DNA of 44,232 nucleotides from WYZ-LMO6 sp964509845 (GTDB lineage: Archaea; Hadarchaeota; Hadarchaeia; Hadarchaeales; WYZ-LMO6): positions 1-44,232 of the forward strand of contig CAZDZG010000004.1 in NCBI GenBank assembly GCA_964509845.1. The letters run 5' to 3'. Positions 32,245 to 40,393 of this stretch are shown here, piece by piece. A model generated the notes under the pieces. That model did no database searches. It was given only the letters and a program-made list of their open reading frames with translations, and was not told the DNA's origin. Both the position numbers and the translations under genes were made by a program. Position 1 is the stretch's first letter, and each line of letters opens with the position of its first letter.

Positions 32245-33000
32245 GTGATTCTGCGCGTTCCCAGCGGGATAAAGGGCTTGGATGAGATTTTGGAGGGAGG
32301 ATTTCCGATGGGCTCCTTCATCCTGCTGGTGGGCCCGCCCGACACCAGCAAGGAGGACTTCCTCTACACCCTTTCTGCAAGGCTCTCCCGCCTGAATGGC
32401 TCCTTCCTGTCCGGGAACCAGGTCCTGCCTGACCGCATCTGGTACCTCACCCTCACCACCACGAAGGAGGAGGTCATGCAGGATGTGCAGGGGAAGTTCT
32501 CGGAGGACTTCTGCCGGGCCTTCTCGAAGTCCCTCTTCCGCCCCTTCTGGGAGCTTCCCTCCTCCCTGGGGGACCTCGCCAAGTGGCTGCGGCAAGCGAA
32601 CGGAAAGCGGGTGAGGGAGCTCAAGGAGAAGATTTTCTCGGATTTCTCCAAGTTCCTGGAGAGGGAGACCTCCAACTCCCTCTTGATTCTCTTCTCGCTC
32701 AACGACTTCGCCATGTTCTTCCGGGAGGAGGAGAAGCTGGAGTTCCTGGCCGTGCTGGAGGAGGTAAAGGGATCCGTCAAGAAGTGGGGGGCCCTCCTGC
32801 TGGCCTCCCTCGTTCCCGGGGTGCTGGATTCCTCCCTCGAAGCCGGTATCCTCTCCAGGGCGGAGGGGATCCTGTACTTCAGGAAGGAACAGGATGGGAG
32901 GGAGATCCTCGCCTGCGAGAAGCTTCCCGGCAGCCTGCTGGAGGGAAAGCGCTTCCAGCTCCAGGTGACCAGGGAAGGGGTGGACCTCAGCCCCCTCTGA
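32245..33000 (+). CDS. KaiC/RadA-like ATPase-fold protein with degenerate P-loop
   Basis: The 251-residue protein starts like archaeal KaiC-family domains (IPSGIKGLDEILEGGFPxGS-type: here VPSGIKGLDEILEGGFPMGS) followed by FILLVG. The P-loop, however, reads GPPDTSKED (residues 30-38) rather than GxxGTGKT, and the Walker B strand SLLILFSLND lacks the usual acidic end after the hydrophobic run. ATP hydrolysis is therefore doubtful and a regulatory or binding role is plausible, as for other degenerate KaiC-like proteins. It has one domain and a Lys/Glu-rich middle helix (about 115-142). It starts at GTG 32245 and its 3' end overlaps the cofE paralogue by 14 nt. Confidence 0.7.
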   Translation: MILRVPSGIKGLDEILEGGFPMGSFILLVGPPDTSKEDFLYTLSARLSRLNGSFLSGNQVLPDRIWYLTLTTTKEEVMQDVQGKFSEDFCRAFSKSLFRPFWELPSSLGDLAKWLRQANGKRVRELKEKIFSDFSKFLERETSNSLLILFSLNDFAMFFREEEKLEFLAVLEEVKGSVKKWGALLLASLVPGVLDSSLEAGILSRAEGILYFRKEQDGREILACEKLPGSLLEGKRFQLQVTREGVDLSPL

Positions 33001-33751
33001 GGGCCTTTTTTAGGAGGGAGAGATAAAGGCACCTCTCGGGCCTTATGGAGGGCGAGGCCAGGGGCCTTCCTTCCAGCCTGAGCCCTCTCACCACCACCAG
33101 CGGGACACCCTCATCCGCTTCCCCCATCAGGAGCTCCGCCGCGGTGGCCAGCTGGTCGGCCAGAGCCCTCACCGTCACCTTGAGTTTCCTGCCGAACAGG
33201 TCCCTCCTGCCCCGGCAGTCCAGAGCGCCTGGTATCCCGGAAACGGCAATGGCCTGTCCCACCGTTCCCAGCCTCAGCGGTCTCACCGTGCTGTCGGAGA
33301 GGATCACCCCCACCCCCACCCCCTCCTCCTCCAGCAGGTACCTCCTGAGCTCCCGGGCGAACCGCCCGGGTTGGGAGGGAAGGAGAACGGCGTGGCCGGG
33401 AGGGGCGTTGGAGAGGTCCACCCCTGCGTTGGCGCAGAGGAGTCCCCGTTTGAGCGTCAGGAGGGCCCCCCTGGAGGCCCCCAGCACCTCATCGGCCTCC
33501 TTCAGCACCACCTCCACGAAGGAGGGATCAAGGCCCGTTCGCCTTGCGAGGCGCAGGGCCCGGGGACCCGGCCTGACCTCCGACAGCCTCACCGTTCTTC
33601 CCTGGGAGAGGGCCACCACCTTGGAGGAGAGGATGAGCACGTCCCCCTCCCTGGCACCGCCCAGGCGCCTGAGGGCCCGCAGCACGAGGGGGCGCAGATC
33701 CTGCCCGGGCCTGACCAGGGGGAACCTTATGCCGATGAGCCTCAGCTCCAC
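32987..33751 (-). CDS. CofE-family paralogue (F420-0:gamma-glutamyl ligase-like)
   Basis: The 254-residue protein aligns throughout with the CofE next door: GDVLILSSKVVALSQGR, CANAGVDLSNAPPG, ILSDSTVRPLRLGTVGQAIAVSGI and DCRGRRDLFGRKL. The probable metal-binding aspartates (in AGVD and LSDS) are kept, but the ISDTQGRAFR motif of canonical CofE is changed to LSDSTVRPLR, so specificity may differ. It could add further glutamates to F420 or ligate glutamate to another cofactor. The start is GTG 33751 with TTCATAAA 20-28 nt upstream; it diverges from cofE. Confidence 0.8.
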   Translation of the reverse strand: MELRLIGIRFPLVRPGQDLRPLVLRALRRLGGAREGDVLILSSKVVALSQGRTVRLSEVRPGPRALRLARRTGLDPSFVEVVLKEADEVLGASRGALLTLKRGLLCANAGVDLSNAPPGHAVLLPSQPGRFARELRRYLLEEEGVGVGVILSDSTVRPLRLGTVGQAIAVSGIPGALDCRGRRDLFGRKLKVTVRALADQLATAAELLMGEADEGVPLVVVRGLRLEGRPLASPSIRPERCLYLSLLKKALRGG

Positions 33752-33770
33752 GGTTAGAGTGCCCCTGCCC

Positions 33771-33808
33771 CTTTATGAACTCCGCGGCTCGCTTGAGCCC
33801 TATAAATC
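33771..33808. promoter_or_regulatory. Divergent TATA boxes for the two cofE genes
   Basis: CTTTATGAA (33771-33779; TTCATAAAG on the minus strand) lies 20-28 nt from the paralogue's GTG 33751. TATAAATC (33801-33808) lies 22-29 nt before ATG 33830 of cofE. The paralogues thus have back-to-back, separate promoters in a 78-bp gap. Confidence 0.65.
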
Positions 33809-33829
33809 CGCGGAGTCCTTTGGGGCTTG

Positions 33830-34570
33830 ATGGAGGTGATCCCGCTCTCCGGCTTTCCCCTGGTGAAGAAGGGGGATGACATAGGGGAGCTGGTGGTGAG
33901 GACCCTCCGCTCCCAGGGACTGTCGCTGGAGTCCGGGGATGTGCTGGTGGTGGCCCAGTCCGTGGTCTCCAAGGCCGAGGGGGCGGTGGTGGACCTGAGG
34001 AAGGTGAGACCATCGGAGCTGGCCCTCAGGCTGGCCAGGAAACTGGGGAAGGATGCGAGGGAGGTGGAGGTGGTGCTGAGGGAGGCCGAGGAGATTGTCA
34101 GGGCCTCTCACGTCCTCATCACCAGAACGAGGCACGGCTTCGTCTGCGCCAACTCAGGCGTGGATCACTCCAACGTGGAGGAGGGGCGCGTCACCCTGTT
34201 GCCCAGGGATCCGGACCGCAGTGCCGAGCGGATAAGAAGGAGGATCAAGGAAAGGCTGGGGGTGGAGGTGGCGGTGATCATCTCGGACACGCAGGGAAGG
34301 GCCTTCCGGACGGGTAGCCTGGGGGTGGCCGTGGGGGTGGCAGGGATGAAGCCCCTGCTGGACCTCCGTGGCAGGAGGGACCTGTACGGAAAAAAACTGA
34401 GGAGCACGGTGGTGGCGCAGGCGGACGCCCTGGCCGCCGCCGCCGTTTCCGTCATGGGGGAGGCGGCGGAGGGAACACCCGTGGTGCTCATCAGGGGCGC
34501 CGTTTACGAGAGGGGGAAGGGAAGTGCGAGGGAGCTGGTGAGGTCAAGGGATAAGGATCTCTTTTCCTGA
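33830..34570 (+). CDS. cofE: Coenzyme F420-0:L-glutamate ligase CofE
   Basis: The 246-residue GTP-dependent ligase adds gamma-linked glutamates to F420-0. It has GDVLVVAQSVVSKAEG, TRTRHGFVCANSGVDHSN, VIISDTQGRAFRTGSLGVAVGVAG and LDLRGRRDLYGKKL, matching canonical CofE including the D and D-T metal/nucleotide residues. ATG 33830 was chosen; TTG 33827 is one codon earlier. It is presumably leaderless given the TATA spacing. Its end overlaps the convergent HAD gene by 27 nt. Confidence 0.95.
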   Translation: MEVIPLSGFPLVKKGDDIGELVVRTLRSQGLSLESGDVLVVAQSVVSKAEGAVVDLRKVRPSELALRLARKLGKDAREVEVVLREAEEIVRASHVLITRTRHGFVCANSGVDHSNVEEGRVTLLPRDPDRSAERIRRRIKERLGVEVAVIISDTQGRAFRTGSLGVAVGVAGMKPLLDLRGRRDLYGKKLRSTVVAQADALAAAAVSVMGEAAEGTPVVLIRGAVYERGKGSARELVRSRDKDLFS

Positions 34571-35167
34571 GCCCCTCAGAAGGGAAAGGAGCTCTCCCAG
34601 GCTCTCTATCCTCAGGTCCCCCTCCACTCCCCTCCCCACCACCATCACCCCCGCTCCCCTCCCCGCCTGGACGTCGCTCCTGGTGTCCCCCACCAGCACG
34701 GCCTGGGAGGGGTGGACCCCCAGCCTGCGGCAGGCCTTCCTCACGCCCTCCGGATGGGGCTTGGCCCTCCTCACCTCGTCACCCGTCAGGACGACGTCGA
34801 AGAGTTCCAGCAGCCCCAGGTTCGAGAGGAGCCTGCGCACCAGCCTGGAGGGGGTGTTGGTGACCAGGGCCAGCCTGAACCCCCTTTTCCTCAGCTCCCT
34901 CAGGACCTCCTCGGCCTCCGGGAAGGTCCTGACTTCCGCCAGGTGACGCTCGTACCGCAGCAGGCAGTACTCCACCGCCTCCCTTCCCAGCCCCAGCCTC
35001 TCGAAGTTCCTGGAGAGGTTGAAGCCCCAGTACTTCCTCACGTACTCCCCCTTTCCCAGTCTCCTCTTCCCGAACCTGCTCAGGGTCTCGTTCATGGCCC
35101 TGTACCAGACGTCCAGGGAATCCACCAGCACCCCGTCCAGGTCGAACAGCACGGCCCTTATCCCCAT
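34544..35167 (-). CDS. HAD-superfamily phosphatase (phosphoglycolate phosphatase-like)
   Basis: The 207-residue protein has all HAD motifs: I LFDLDGVLVDS, II LVTNTPS, III the KPHPEG lysine, IV VGDTRSDVQAG. A helical cap (about residues 18-85) is of the beta-phosphoglucomutase/Gph type. The substrate is unknown. Lying between cofE and cofD, it may serve this pathway (for example on a phosphorylated C3 acid or a repair reaction), but that is only inference from position. Confidence 0.85.
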   Translation of the reverse strand: MGIRAVLFDLDGVLVDSLDVWYRAMNETLSRFGKRRLGKGEYVRKYWGFNLSRNFERLGLGREAVEYCLLRYERHLAEVRTFPEAEEVLRELRKRGFRLALVTNTPSRLVRRLLSNLGLLELFDVVLTGDEVRRAKPHPEGVRKACRRLGVHPSQAVLVGDTRSDVQAGRGAGVMVVGRGVEGDLRIESLGELLSLLRGSGKEILIP

Positions 35168-35224
35168 CCGATCCCCGACCTTTGGCGGGAAAGGAAAAAA
35201 GGTGCCTCCCCTTCAGGAGAGGAG

Positions 35225-36154
35225 ATGATAACCCTGCTCTCCGGCGGAACGGGGACCCCCAAACTCCTCCAGGGGATGAAGGGGAAGGAGGAGCTGTGCG
35301 TGGTGGTGAACACGGGGGATGACATAGAGGTTTCGGGCCTCCATGTCTCCCCCGATCTGGACTCCGTCCTTTACACCCTGAGCGGGATCATCAACGAGCG
35401 AACCTGGTGGGGGATCAAGGGGGACACCTTTGAAACGCATGAGGCGCTGAGGGAGCTGGGGGTAAAGGAGCTCCTGAGGCTGGGGGACAGGGACAGGGCC
35501 ACCTGTCTCTTCCGCACCCTGGAGCTCAGGAGGGGGAGGAGGCTCTCGGAGGTCACCCTGGAGCTCTGCAGGAGACTGGGGGTGAGGGAGAGGGTCCTGC
35601 CCATGACGGACGACCGGGTGACGACGGAGATCCTCACCCCTAGGGGCTGGGTGCATTTCCAGGAGTTCTGGGTGGGAAGGGGTGGAAGGGAGAAGGTGAA
35701 GGGGGTGAGGTACAGGGGGGCGGAGGGGGCCAGGCCCGCCCCCGGCGTCCTGGAGGCCCTGAGGGAGAGCGACTTCATCCTCATAGGCCCCAGCAATCCC
35801 GTGACCAGCATAGGCCCCATCCTCTCCGTGAGGGGGATCAGGGAGGAGCTGAGGAGGAGGAGGGAGAGGGTGGGGGTGGTGAGTCCCATCCTGGGCAGGG
35901 CACCGGTGAGCGGCCCGGCAGGGAAGCTGCTGAGGGCGCTGGGCTATGAGGTGAGCCCGCTGGGGGTGGGCGAGTACTACCGGGAGGTGGCGGGGCACTT
36001 CTTCCTCCACTCCTCCGACGGGGAGTTCGCCCGCGGGCTGAGGAGGCTCGGCATGGAGGTGCACAGGCTAAACCTCTGGATGAGGAACCTGCGGGAGCGC
36101 AGGAGACTGGCCGCCAGCCTCCTGCGGGAGATCGGTCAGTCCAGCAGGCGGTAG
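35225..36154 (+). CDS. cofD: 2-phospho-L-lactate transferase CofD
   Basis: The 309-residue enzyme transfers the activated C3 side chain from its guanosine diphosphate carrier to FO, giving F420-0 or its dehydro form. Diagnostic stretches: LLSGGTGTPKLLQGM at the N-terminus, VVNTGDDIEVSGLHVSPDLDSVLYTLSG, LGDRDRATCLFRT, PMTDDRVTTEI, ILIGPSNPVTSIGPIL and SPILGRAPVSGPAGKLL. ATG 35225 follows AGGAGAGGAG. The 3' end overlaps convergent cofH by 19 nt. Confidence 0.96.
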   Translation: MITLLSGGTGTPKLLQGMKGKEELCVVVNTGDDIEVSGLHVSPDLDSVLYTLSGIINERTWWGIKGDTFETHEALRELGVKELLRLGDRDRATCLFRTLELRRGRRLSEVTLELCRRLGVRERVLPMTDDRVTTEILTPRGWVHFQEFWVGRGGREKVKGVRYRGAEGARPAPGVLEALRESDFILIGPSNPVTSIGPILSVRGIREELRRRRERVGVVSPILGRAPVSGPAGKLLRALGYEVSPLGVGEYYREVAGHFFLHSSDGEFARGLRRLGMEVHRLNLWMRNLRERRRLAASLLREIGQSSRR

Positions 36155-37275
36155 AGGGTGTCCCTCTGCCTGGGTATCCTGCCCGCCCTCAGGATGAGGG
36201 TCCTCAGCTGGAGGGGAGTCATCCCCTGTCCCCACCTTCCCCCTGCTTCCCTGGTGATGTTCTCCTCGAAGAGGGTGCCGCCGAGGTCATCCGCCCCTGC
36301 CAGCAGCATGCGGCTGGCCAGCTCCGGACCCAGCTTCACCCAGGAGGCCTGCAGGTGGTTGATGAAGCCGGCCAACGCCAGCCTGGCCACGGCGTGAACC
36401 CTCAGGTTTTCCTCCGGATCCGGGGAGCGGATCCCCCATCTGCGGAGCTCGGTGTGGTCCGGGACCACGGGAAGGAGGACCAGCTCGGTGAAGCCCCCCG
36501 TTTCCCTCTGGATCTCCCTCAACAGGAGGAGATGCTCCGCCCTCTCCTCGGCGGTCTCCACCGTTCCGTACATCATGGTGGAGGTGGTGGGGATCCCCAT
36601 CCGGTGGCAGGTCTTCACCACCTCCACCCACCTCCCCGAGCTTATCTTCTGCGGGCAGAGGATCTTCCTCACCCTGTCGCTGAGGATCTCCGCCGCCGTT
36701 CCCGGGACGGAGTCTAGGCCGGCTTCCCGCAGGGCCGCCAGGACCTCCCGCAGGGGCAGCCCCTCCCGCCTGGACAGGTGGTCGAGCTCGGCGGGGGAGA
36801 AGGCGTGAAGGTGGAGGTGGGGGGAGGCCCTCTTGACCGCCCTAACCAGCCCGAGGTAGTCCTCCAGCCCGAGGTCGGGGTTGAGGCCCCCCTGCAGGCA
36901 GATCTCCGTGGCCCCCAGCCCCGCCGCCTCCCTCGCCTTGGCCTCCACCTGCGCGGGGGTGAGGGAGTAGGCTTGGGGATGGGAGGGGGGGCGCCTGAAG
37001 GCGCAGAACCTGCAGGTCCCCGTGCAGATGTTGGTGTGGTTGATGTTGCGGTTCACCACGTACGTCCCCACCCTCCCCACCAGCCTCCTCCTCACCAGGT
37101 CGGCCGTCTGCAGCAGCATCCACAGTTCCCTCCCCTCGACCCCCAGCAGCAGCGCCACCTCCCCTTTCTCCAGCTTCTTTCCCGAGAGGGCCCTCTCCAG
37201 GGCCTCCGCCACCAGCGGGTCGATCAGGGAGAGGTCCCTCTCCCATCCCTCAGGCGGGCTTGCCCGGTCCTCCAC
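36136..37275 (-). CDS. cofH: FO synthase subunit CofH
   Basis: The 379-residue radical SAM enzyme couples L-tyrosine to 5-amino-6-(D-ribitylamino)uracil, the first step of FO synthesis. It has NRNINHTNICTGTCRFCAF with the CX3CX2C cluster motif, EICLQGGLNPDLGLEDY, LHLHAFSPAEL, DSVPGTAAEIL and STMMYGTVET. Features such as QGG and HAFSP distinguish CofH from CofG. The cofG stop lies next to its start across one base (37275/37277), so cofG and cofH form a two-gene operon. Confidence 0.95.
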   Translation of the reverse strand: MEDRASPPEGWERDLSLIDPLVAEALERALSGKKLEKGEVALLLGVEGRELWMLLQTADLVRRRLVGRVGTYVVNRNINHTNICTGTCRFCAFRRPPSHPQAYSLTPAQVEAKAREAAGLGATEICLQGGLNPDLGLEDYLGLVRAVKRASPHLHLHAFSPAELDHLSRREGLPLREVLAALREAGLDSVPGTAAEILSDRVRKILCPQKISSGRWVEVVKTCHRMGIPTTSTMMYGTVETAEERAEHLLLLREIQRETGGFTELVLLPVVPDHTELRRWGIRSPDPEENLRVHAVARLALAGFINHLQASWVKLGPELASRMLLAGADDLGGTLFEENITREAGGRWGQGMTPLQLRTLILRAGRIPRQRDTLYRLLD

Positions 37276-37276
37276 C

Positions 37277-38278
37277 TTAACCCCTCCTGTATCCCTCCCC
37301 GTCCGCCAGCCTGGAGACCACCCTCCTCACCTCCTCCGACATGAAGGAGGGGTCCCTGGCGTACCTGGGATAGAGGGGGAGCCTCTCCCGGAGCCTGAAG
37401 CCCGACGCCTCGAGCCTGGAGCGCAGGGAGCGCAGGTCGGGCCAGGGGCGCTCCGGGTTCACGAAGTCGGGGGTGACCTCGGAAATCCCTCCCAGGTCGT
37501 TGGCGCCCTCCCTCAGGAAGGGGAGGACGTCTTCCACCAGGTTGGGCGGGATCTGGATGCCCACCTCGGGGGGAAGGATTCTGGCGGCCATCCTCACGGT
37601 CTCCAGCACCTCCCCGGCTTCGGGAGGGGGGGAGCTCTGCATGGGGGTGCCGGGCTTGGGGGAGAAGGGCTGCACGATCACCTCCTGGATGTGCCCATAC
37701 CTTTCGTGCAGCCTCCTTATCTCCTCAAGCGACCTCTCCCTGTCCTCCCGGCTCTCCCCTATGCCCACCAGGATGCCGGTGGTGAAGGGGATCCTGAGCT
37801 CTCCGGCCCTCTCGATGAACTCCAGCCTCACCTCCGGATCCTTCCCCGGGCTCTCCCGGTGGGCCTCCAGCCTGGAGGCGCACTCCAGCATCAGCCCCAT
37901 GCTGGCGTTGTACCTCCTGAGCCTTTCCAGTTCCTCCCTCTCCAGGATCCCCGCGTTGGTGTGGGGGAGGAGGCCCAGCCTGAGCACCTGCCGGCACAGC
38001 TCCTCCAGGTACTCCGAGATGGTGCGGTATCCAAGCCCCTCCAGCCTCTCCCTGGCGGCGGGGTGGACCTCAGGCCGCTCCCCCAGCGTGAAGAGGACCT
38101 CGGAGCATCCCGCCTTCTTTCCCCTGAGCACCAGCGAAAAGACCTCCTTGGGGGAGAGGAGGGTGCCCTCCGTTCCCTCCCTCCTGAAGCCGCAGTAAGC
38201 GCAGCGGTTCCTGCAGAAGTTGGTGAGGGGGACGAAGACGTTCAGGGAATAGGTCACGGTTTTTCCGTTCGGGCCCAT
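37277..38278 (-). CDS. cofG: FO synthase subunit CofG
   Basis: The 333-residue radical SAM enzyme completes the deazaflavin ring of FO from the CofH product. It begins VTYSLNVFVPLTNFCRNRCAYCGF (CX3CX2C), then TLGERPE, LLPHTNAGILEREELERLR, SMGLMLE, FTTGILVGIGES and IVQPFSPKPGTPM, all CofG-like. ATG 38278 was chosen because it is 20-29 nt from CTTATAAAAG; ATG 38281 directly before it is possible. In this lineage FO synthase is split, as usual in archaea, rather than fused (FbiC). Confidence 0.95.
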   Translation of the reverse strand: MGPNGKTVTYSLNVFVPLTNFCRNRCAYCGFRREGTEGTLLSPKEVFSLVLRGKKAGCSEVLFTLGERPEVHPAARERLEGLGYRTISEYLEELCRQVLRLGLLPHTNAGILEREELERLRRYNASMGLMLECASRLEAHRESPGKDPEVRLEFIERAGELRIPFTTGILVGIGESREDRERSLEEIRRLHERYGHIQEVIVQPFSPKPGTPMQSSPPPEAGEVLETVRMAARILPPEVGIQIPPNLVEDVLPFLREGANDLGGISEVTPDFVNPERPWPDLRSLRSRLEASGFRLRERLPLYPRYARDPSFMSEEVRRVVSRLADGEGYRRG

Positions 38279-38297
38279 CATCCCACCCTGGAGGCCC

Positions 38298-38307
38298 CTT
38301 ATAAAAG
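38298..38307 (-). promoter_or_regulatory. TATA box of cofG-cofH
   Basis: CTTTTATAAG on the minus strand lies 20-29 nt upstream of ATG 38278. No equally good element is seen for cofC on the other strand; GATAGAAG (38321-38328) is a weak candidate. Confidence 0.55.
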
Positions 38308-38353
38308 GCTCCAGGAGGAGGATAGAAGGGGTCCCTTCGCCCCCTTTTTCCCG

Positions 38354-38995
38354 ATGGCAGAGGGATGGGTGCTCCTGCCGCTCAAGGCCCTCTCCGAGGC
38401 CAAGTCCAGCTTCCGGGGGATCCTCACCCCCGAGGAGAGGAAGGAACTGGTGCTCTGCATGCTGGAGGACATGCTGAGGGTCCTCTCCTACGTGAGGATG
38501 AGGAAGGTGGTGATCTCCTGCGATGAGGAGGTCCTGCGCTTCGCCCGCTCCCTGGGGGCGGAGGGTCTGAGGGAGCCCGGGCTGGAGCTCAACCTGGCCC
38601 TCACCCTTGGGATGGAGAGGGCGAGGCGGGAGGGGGCGGAGGAGGTCCTCATCCTCCCCGCCGACCTTCCCTTCCTCAGGGTGGGGGATGTGGAGGAGAT
38701 CGTGGGGGGAGGCGGGGAGAGGAAGGTGGTGATCTCCCCCTCCCGCACCCTCGGGACCAACGCCCTCCTGCTCAGGCCGCCCGGCGTGATACCGCTGAGG
38801 TTCGGGGGAAGGAGCTTCCCCCTGCACGTGGAGGAGAGCCTGAAGGCAGGAATAAGGCCCAGGATTTATCGCTCCCCCACCGTGGCCACGGACGTGGACG
38901 GGGTGGAGGACCTGCTGGCGGCCGAGACGCTGGGGCTGGGAACCCGCACCAGGGATTTCCTCCTTTCCCTGGGCAGGAACAGATTTGTGCGCTGA
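38354..38995 (+). CDS. cofC: 2-phospho-L-lactate guanylyltransferase CofC
   Basis: The 213-residue nucleotidyltransferase activates the C3 precursor (phospholactate, phosphoenolpyruvate or phosphoglycerate, depending on lineage) with GTP. It starts WVLLPLKALSEAKSSFRGILTPEERKEL, the typical CofC motif, and has LILPADLPFLRVGDVE, SPSRTLGTNALLL, FGGRSFPLHVEES and the TDVDGVEDLL end. ATG 38354 is the first good start. It diverges from cofG. Confidence 0.94.
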   Translation: MAEGWVLLPLKALSEAKSSFRGILTPEERKELVLCMLEDMLRVLSYVRMRKVVISCDEEVLRFARSLGAEGLREPGLELNLALTLGMERARREGAEEVLILPADLPFLRVGDVEEIVGGGGERKVVISPSRTLGTNALLLRPPGVIPLRFGGRSFPLHVEESLKAGIRPRIYRSPTVATDVDGVEDLLAAETLGLGTRTRDFLLSLGRNRFVR

Positions 38996-39001
38996 AGAAC
39001 A

Positions 39002-39009
39002 CTTTTATA
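39002..39009 (+). promoter_or_regulatory. TATA box of trpB2
   Basis: CTTTTATA lies 23-30 nt before ATG 39032. A GGAAGGGGAAGGAGG tract lies between it and the start, so the gene may have a very short leader or use both signals. Confidence 0.55.
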
Positions 39010-39031
39010 CTTTGAAGGAAGGGGAAGGAGG

Positions 39032-40393
39032 ATGGAGCGGCTGAAGTTCCTGCTGGACGAAGAGGAACTGCCGAAGGCCTGGTACAACATACAGGCCGAT
39101 CTCCCCACCCCCCTCGATCCCCCCCTCCACCCGGCCACCTGGCAGCCCGTGAAGCCCGAGGACCTGGAGCCCATCTTTCCCAAGGAGCTGATCAGGCAGG
39201 AGGTAAGCCGGGAGAGGTGGATACCCATCCCTGAGGAGGTGAGGGAGGTATACAGGCTCTGGAGACCCACCCCCCTCTACCGGGCGGTCAGGCTTGAGCG
39301 CCTGCTCAAGACGCCCGCCAGGATCTATTACAAGTGGGAGGGGGTGAGCCCGCCCGGAAGCCACAAACCCAACACCTCCGTGGCCCAGGCCTACTACAAC
39401 CTGAAGGAGGGGGTGGAGAGGCTGACCACGGAGACGGGGGCGGGGCAGTGGGGAAGCGCCCTGGCCTTCGCCACCATGCTCTTCGGGCTGAGGTGCACCA
39501 TTTACATGGTAAGGGTTAGCTACGAGCAGAAGCCCTACCGCAGGGTCCTCATGGAGCTCTGGGGGGCGGAGTGCGTTCCCAGCCCCAGCACCAGGACGGA
39601 GTACGGGAGGAGGGTCCTGAGGGAGGATCCCCAGAACCCCGGCAGCCTGGGGATAGCCATCTCGGAGGCCATCGAGGACGCCGTGACCCATCCCCACACC
39701 AAGTACTCCCTGGGGAGCGTCCTCAACCACGTCCTCCTCCATCAGACCGTGGTGGGGCTGGAGGCCAAGAGGCAGATGGAGATGGCGGGTGACTATCCGG
39801 ACGTGATCTTCGGGTGCGTGGGGGGAGGGAGCAATTACTCGGGCCTGCTCTTTCCCTTCCTGGCGGACAAGCTCAGCGGGAGGAGGCCGGAGCTCCAGGC
39901 CTTCGCCTGCGAGCCCAAGGCCTGCCCCACCCTCACCAGGGGGATATACACCTACGACCACGGGGACTCGGCCGGCCTCACCCCCCTCCTGAAGATGCAC
40001 ACGCTGGGCCACACCTTCGTCCCTCCCCCCATCCACGCCGGGGGGCTGCGGTACCACGGGGACGCCCCCCTCCTCTGCAAGCTGGTGAAGGAGGGCTGGG
40101 TGGGGGCCCTGGCCTACCACCAGAACGAGGTCTTCGAGGCCGCCAGGCTCTTCGCCAGGGCGGAGGGTTTCGTGCTGGCCCCCGAGACGGCCCACGCGGT
40201 GAAGGCGGTGGTGGACGAGGCCCTGAGGTGCAAGGAGACGGGGGAGGAGAAGGTCATCCTCTTCAACGCCAGCGGGCACGGCCTGCTCGATTTAGGGGCC
40301 TGGGACGCCTTCCTGTCGGGGAAGCTGGTGGACTTCGAGTACCCGCGGGAGCTGGTGGAGAAGGCCCTGGAGAAGCTTCCCAGGCCCCCCTAG
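39032..40393 (+). CDS. trpB2: Tryptophan synthase beta-like protein TrpB2
   Basis: The 453-residue PLP enzyme shows the long N-terminal TrpB2 segment (WYNIQADLPTPLDPPLHP), RPTPLYRAVRLERLL, the PLP lysine in SPPGSHKPNTS (K112), ETGAGQWGSALAFATMLFGL, VGGGSNYSGL and the C-terminal NASGHGLLDL. TrpB2 makes tryptophan from indole and serine and, unlike TrpB1, lacks residues for binding TrpA. No trpA or other trp gene is nearby, consistent with indole salvage or a separate role. Confidence 0.93.
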   Translation: MERLKFLLDEEELPKAWYNIQADLPTPLDPPLHPATWQPVKPEDLEPIFPKELIRQEVSRERWIPIPEEVREVYRLWRPTPLYRAVRLERLLKTPARIYYKWEGVSPPGSHKPNTSVAQAYYNLKEGVERLTTETGAGQWGSALAFATMLFGLRCTIYMVRVSYEQKPYRRVLMELWGAECVPSPSTRTEYGRRVLREDPQNPGSLGIAISEAIEDAVTHPHTKYSLGSVLNHVLLHQTVVGLEAKRQMEMAGDYPDVIFGCVGGGSNYSGLLFPFLADKLSGRRPELQAFACEPKACPTLTRGIYTYDHGDSAGLTPLLKMHTLGHTFVPPPIHAGGLRYHGDAPLLCKLVKEGWVGALAYHQNEVFEAARLFARAEGFVLAPETAHAVKAVVDEALRCKETGEEKVILFNASGHGLLDLGAWDAFLSGKLVDFEYPRELVEKALEKLPRPP

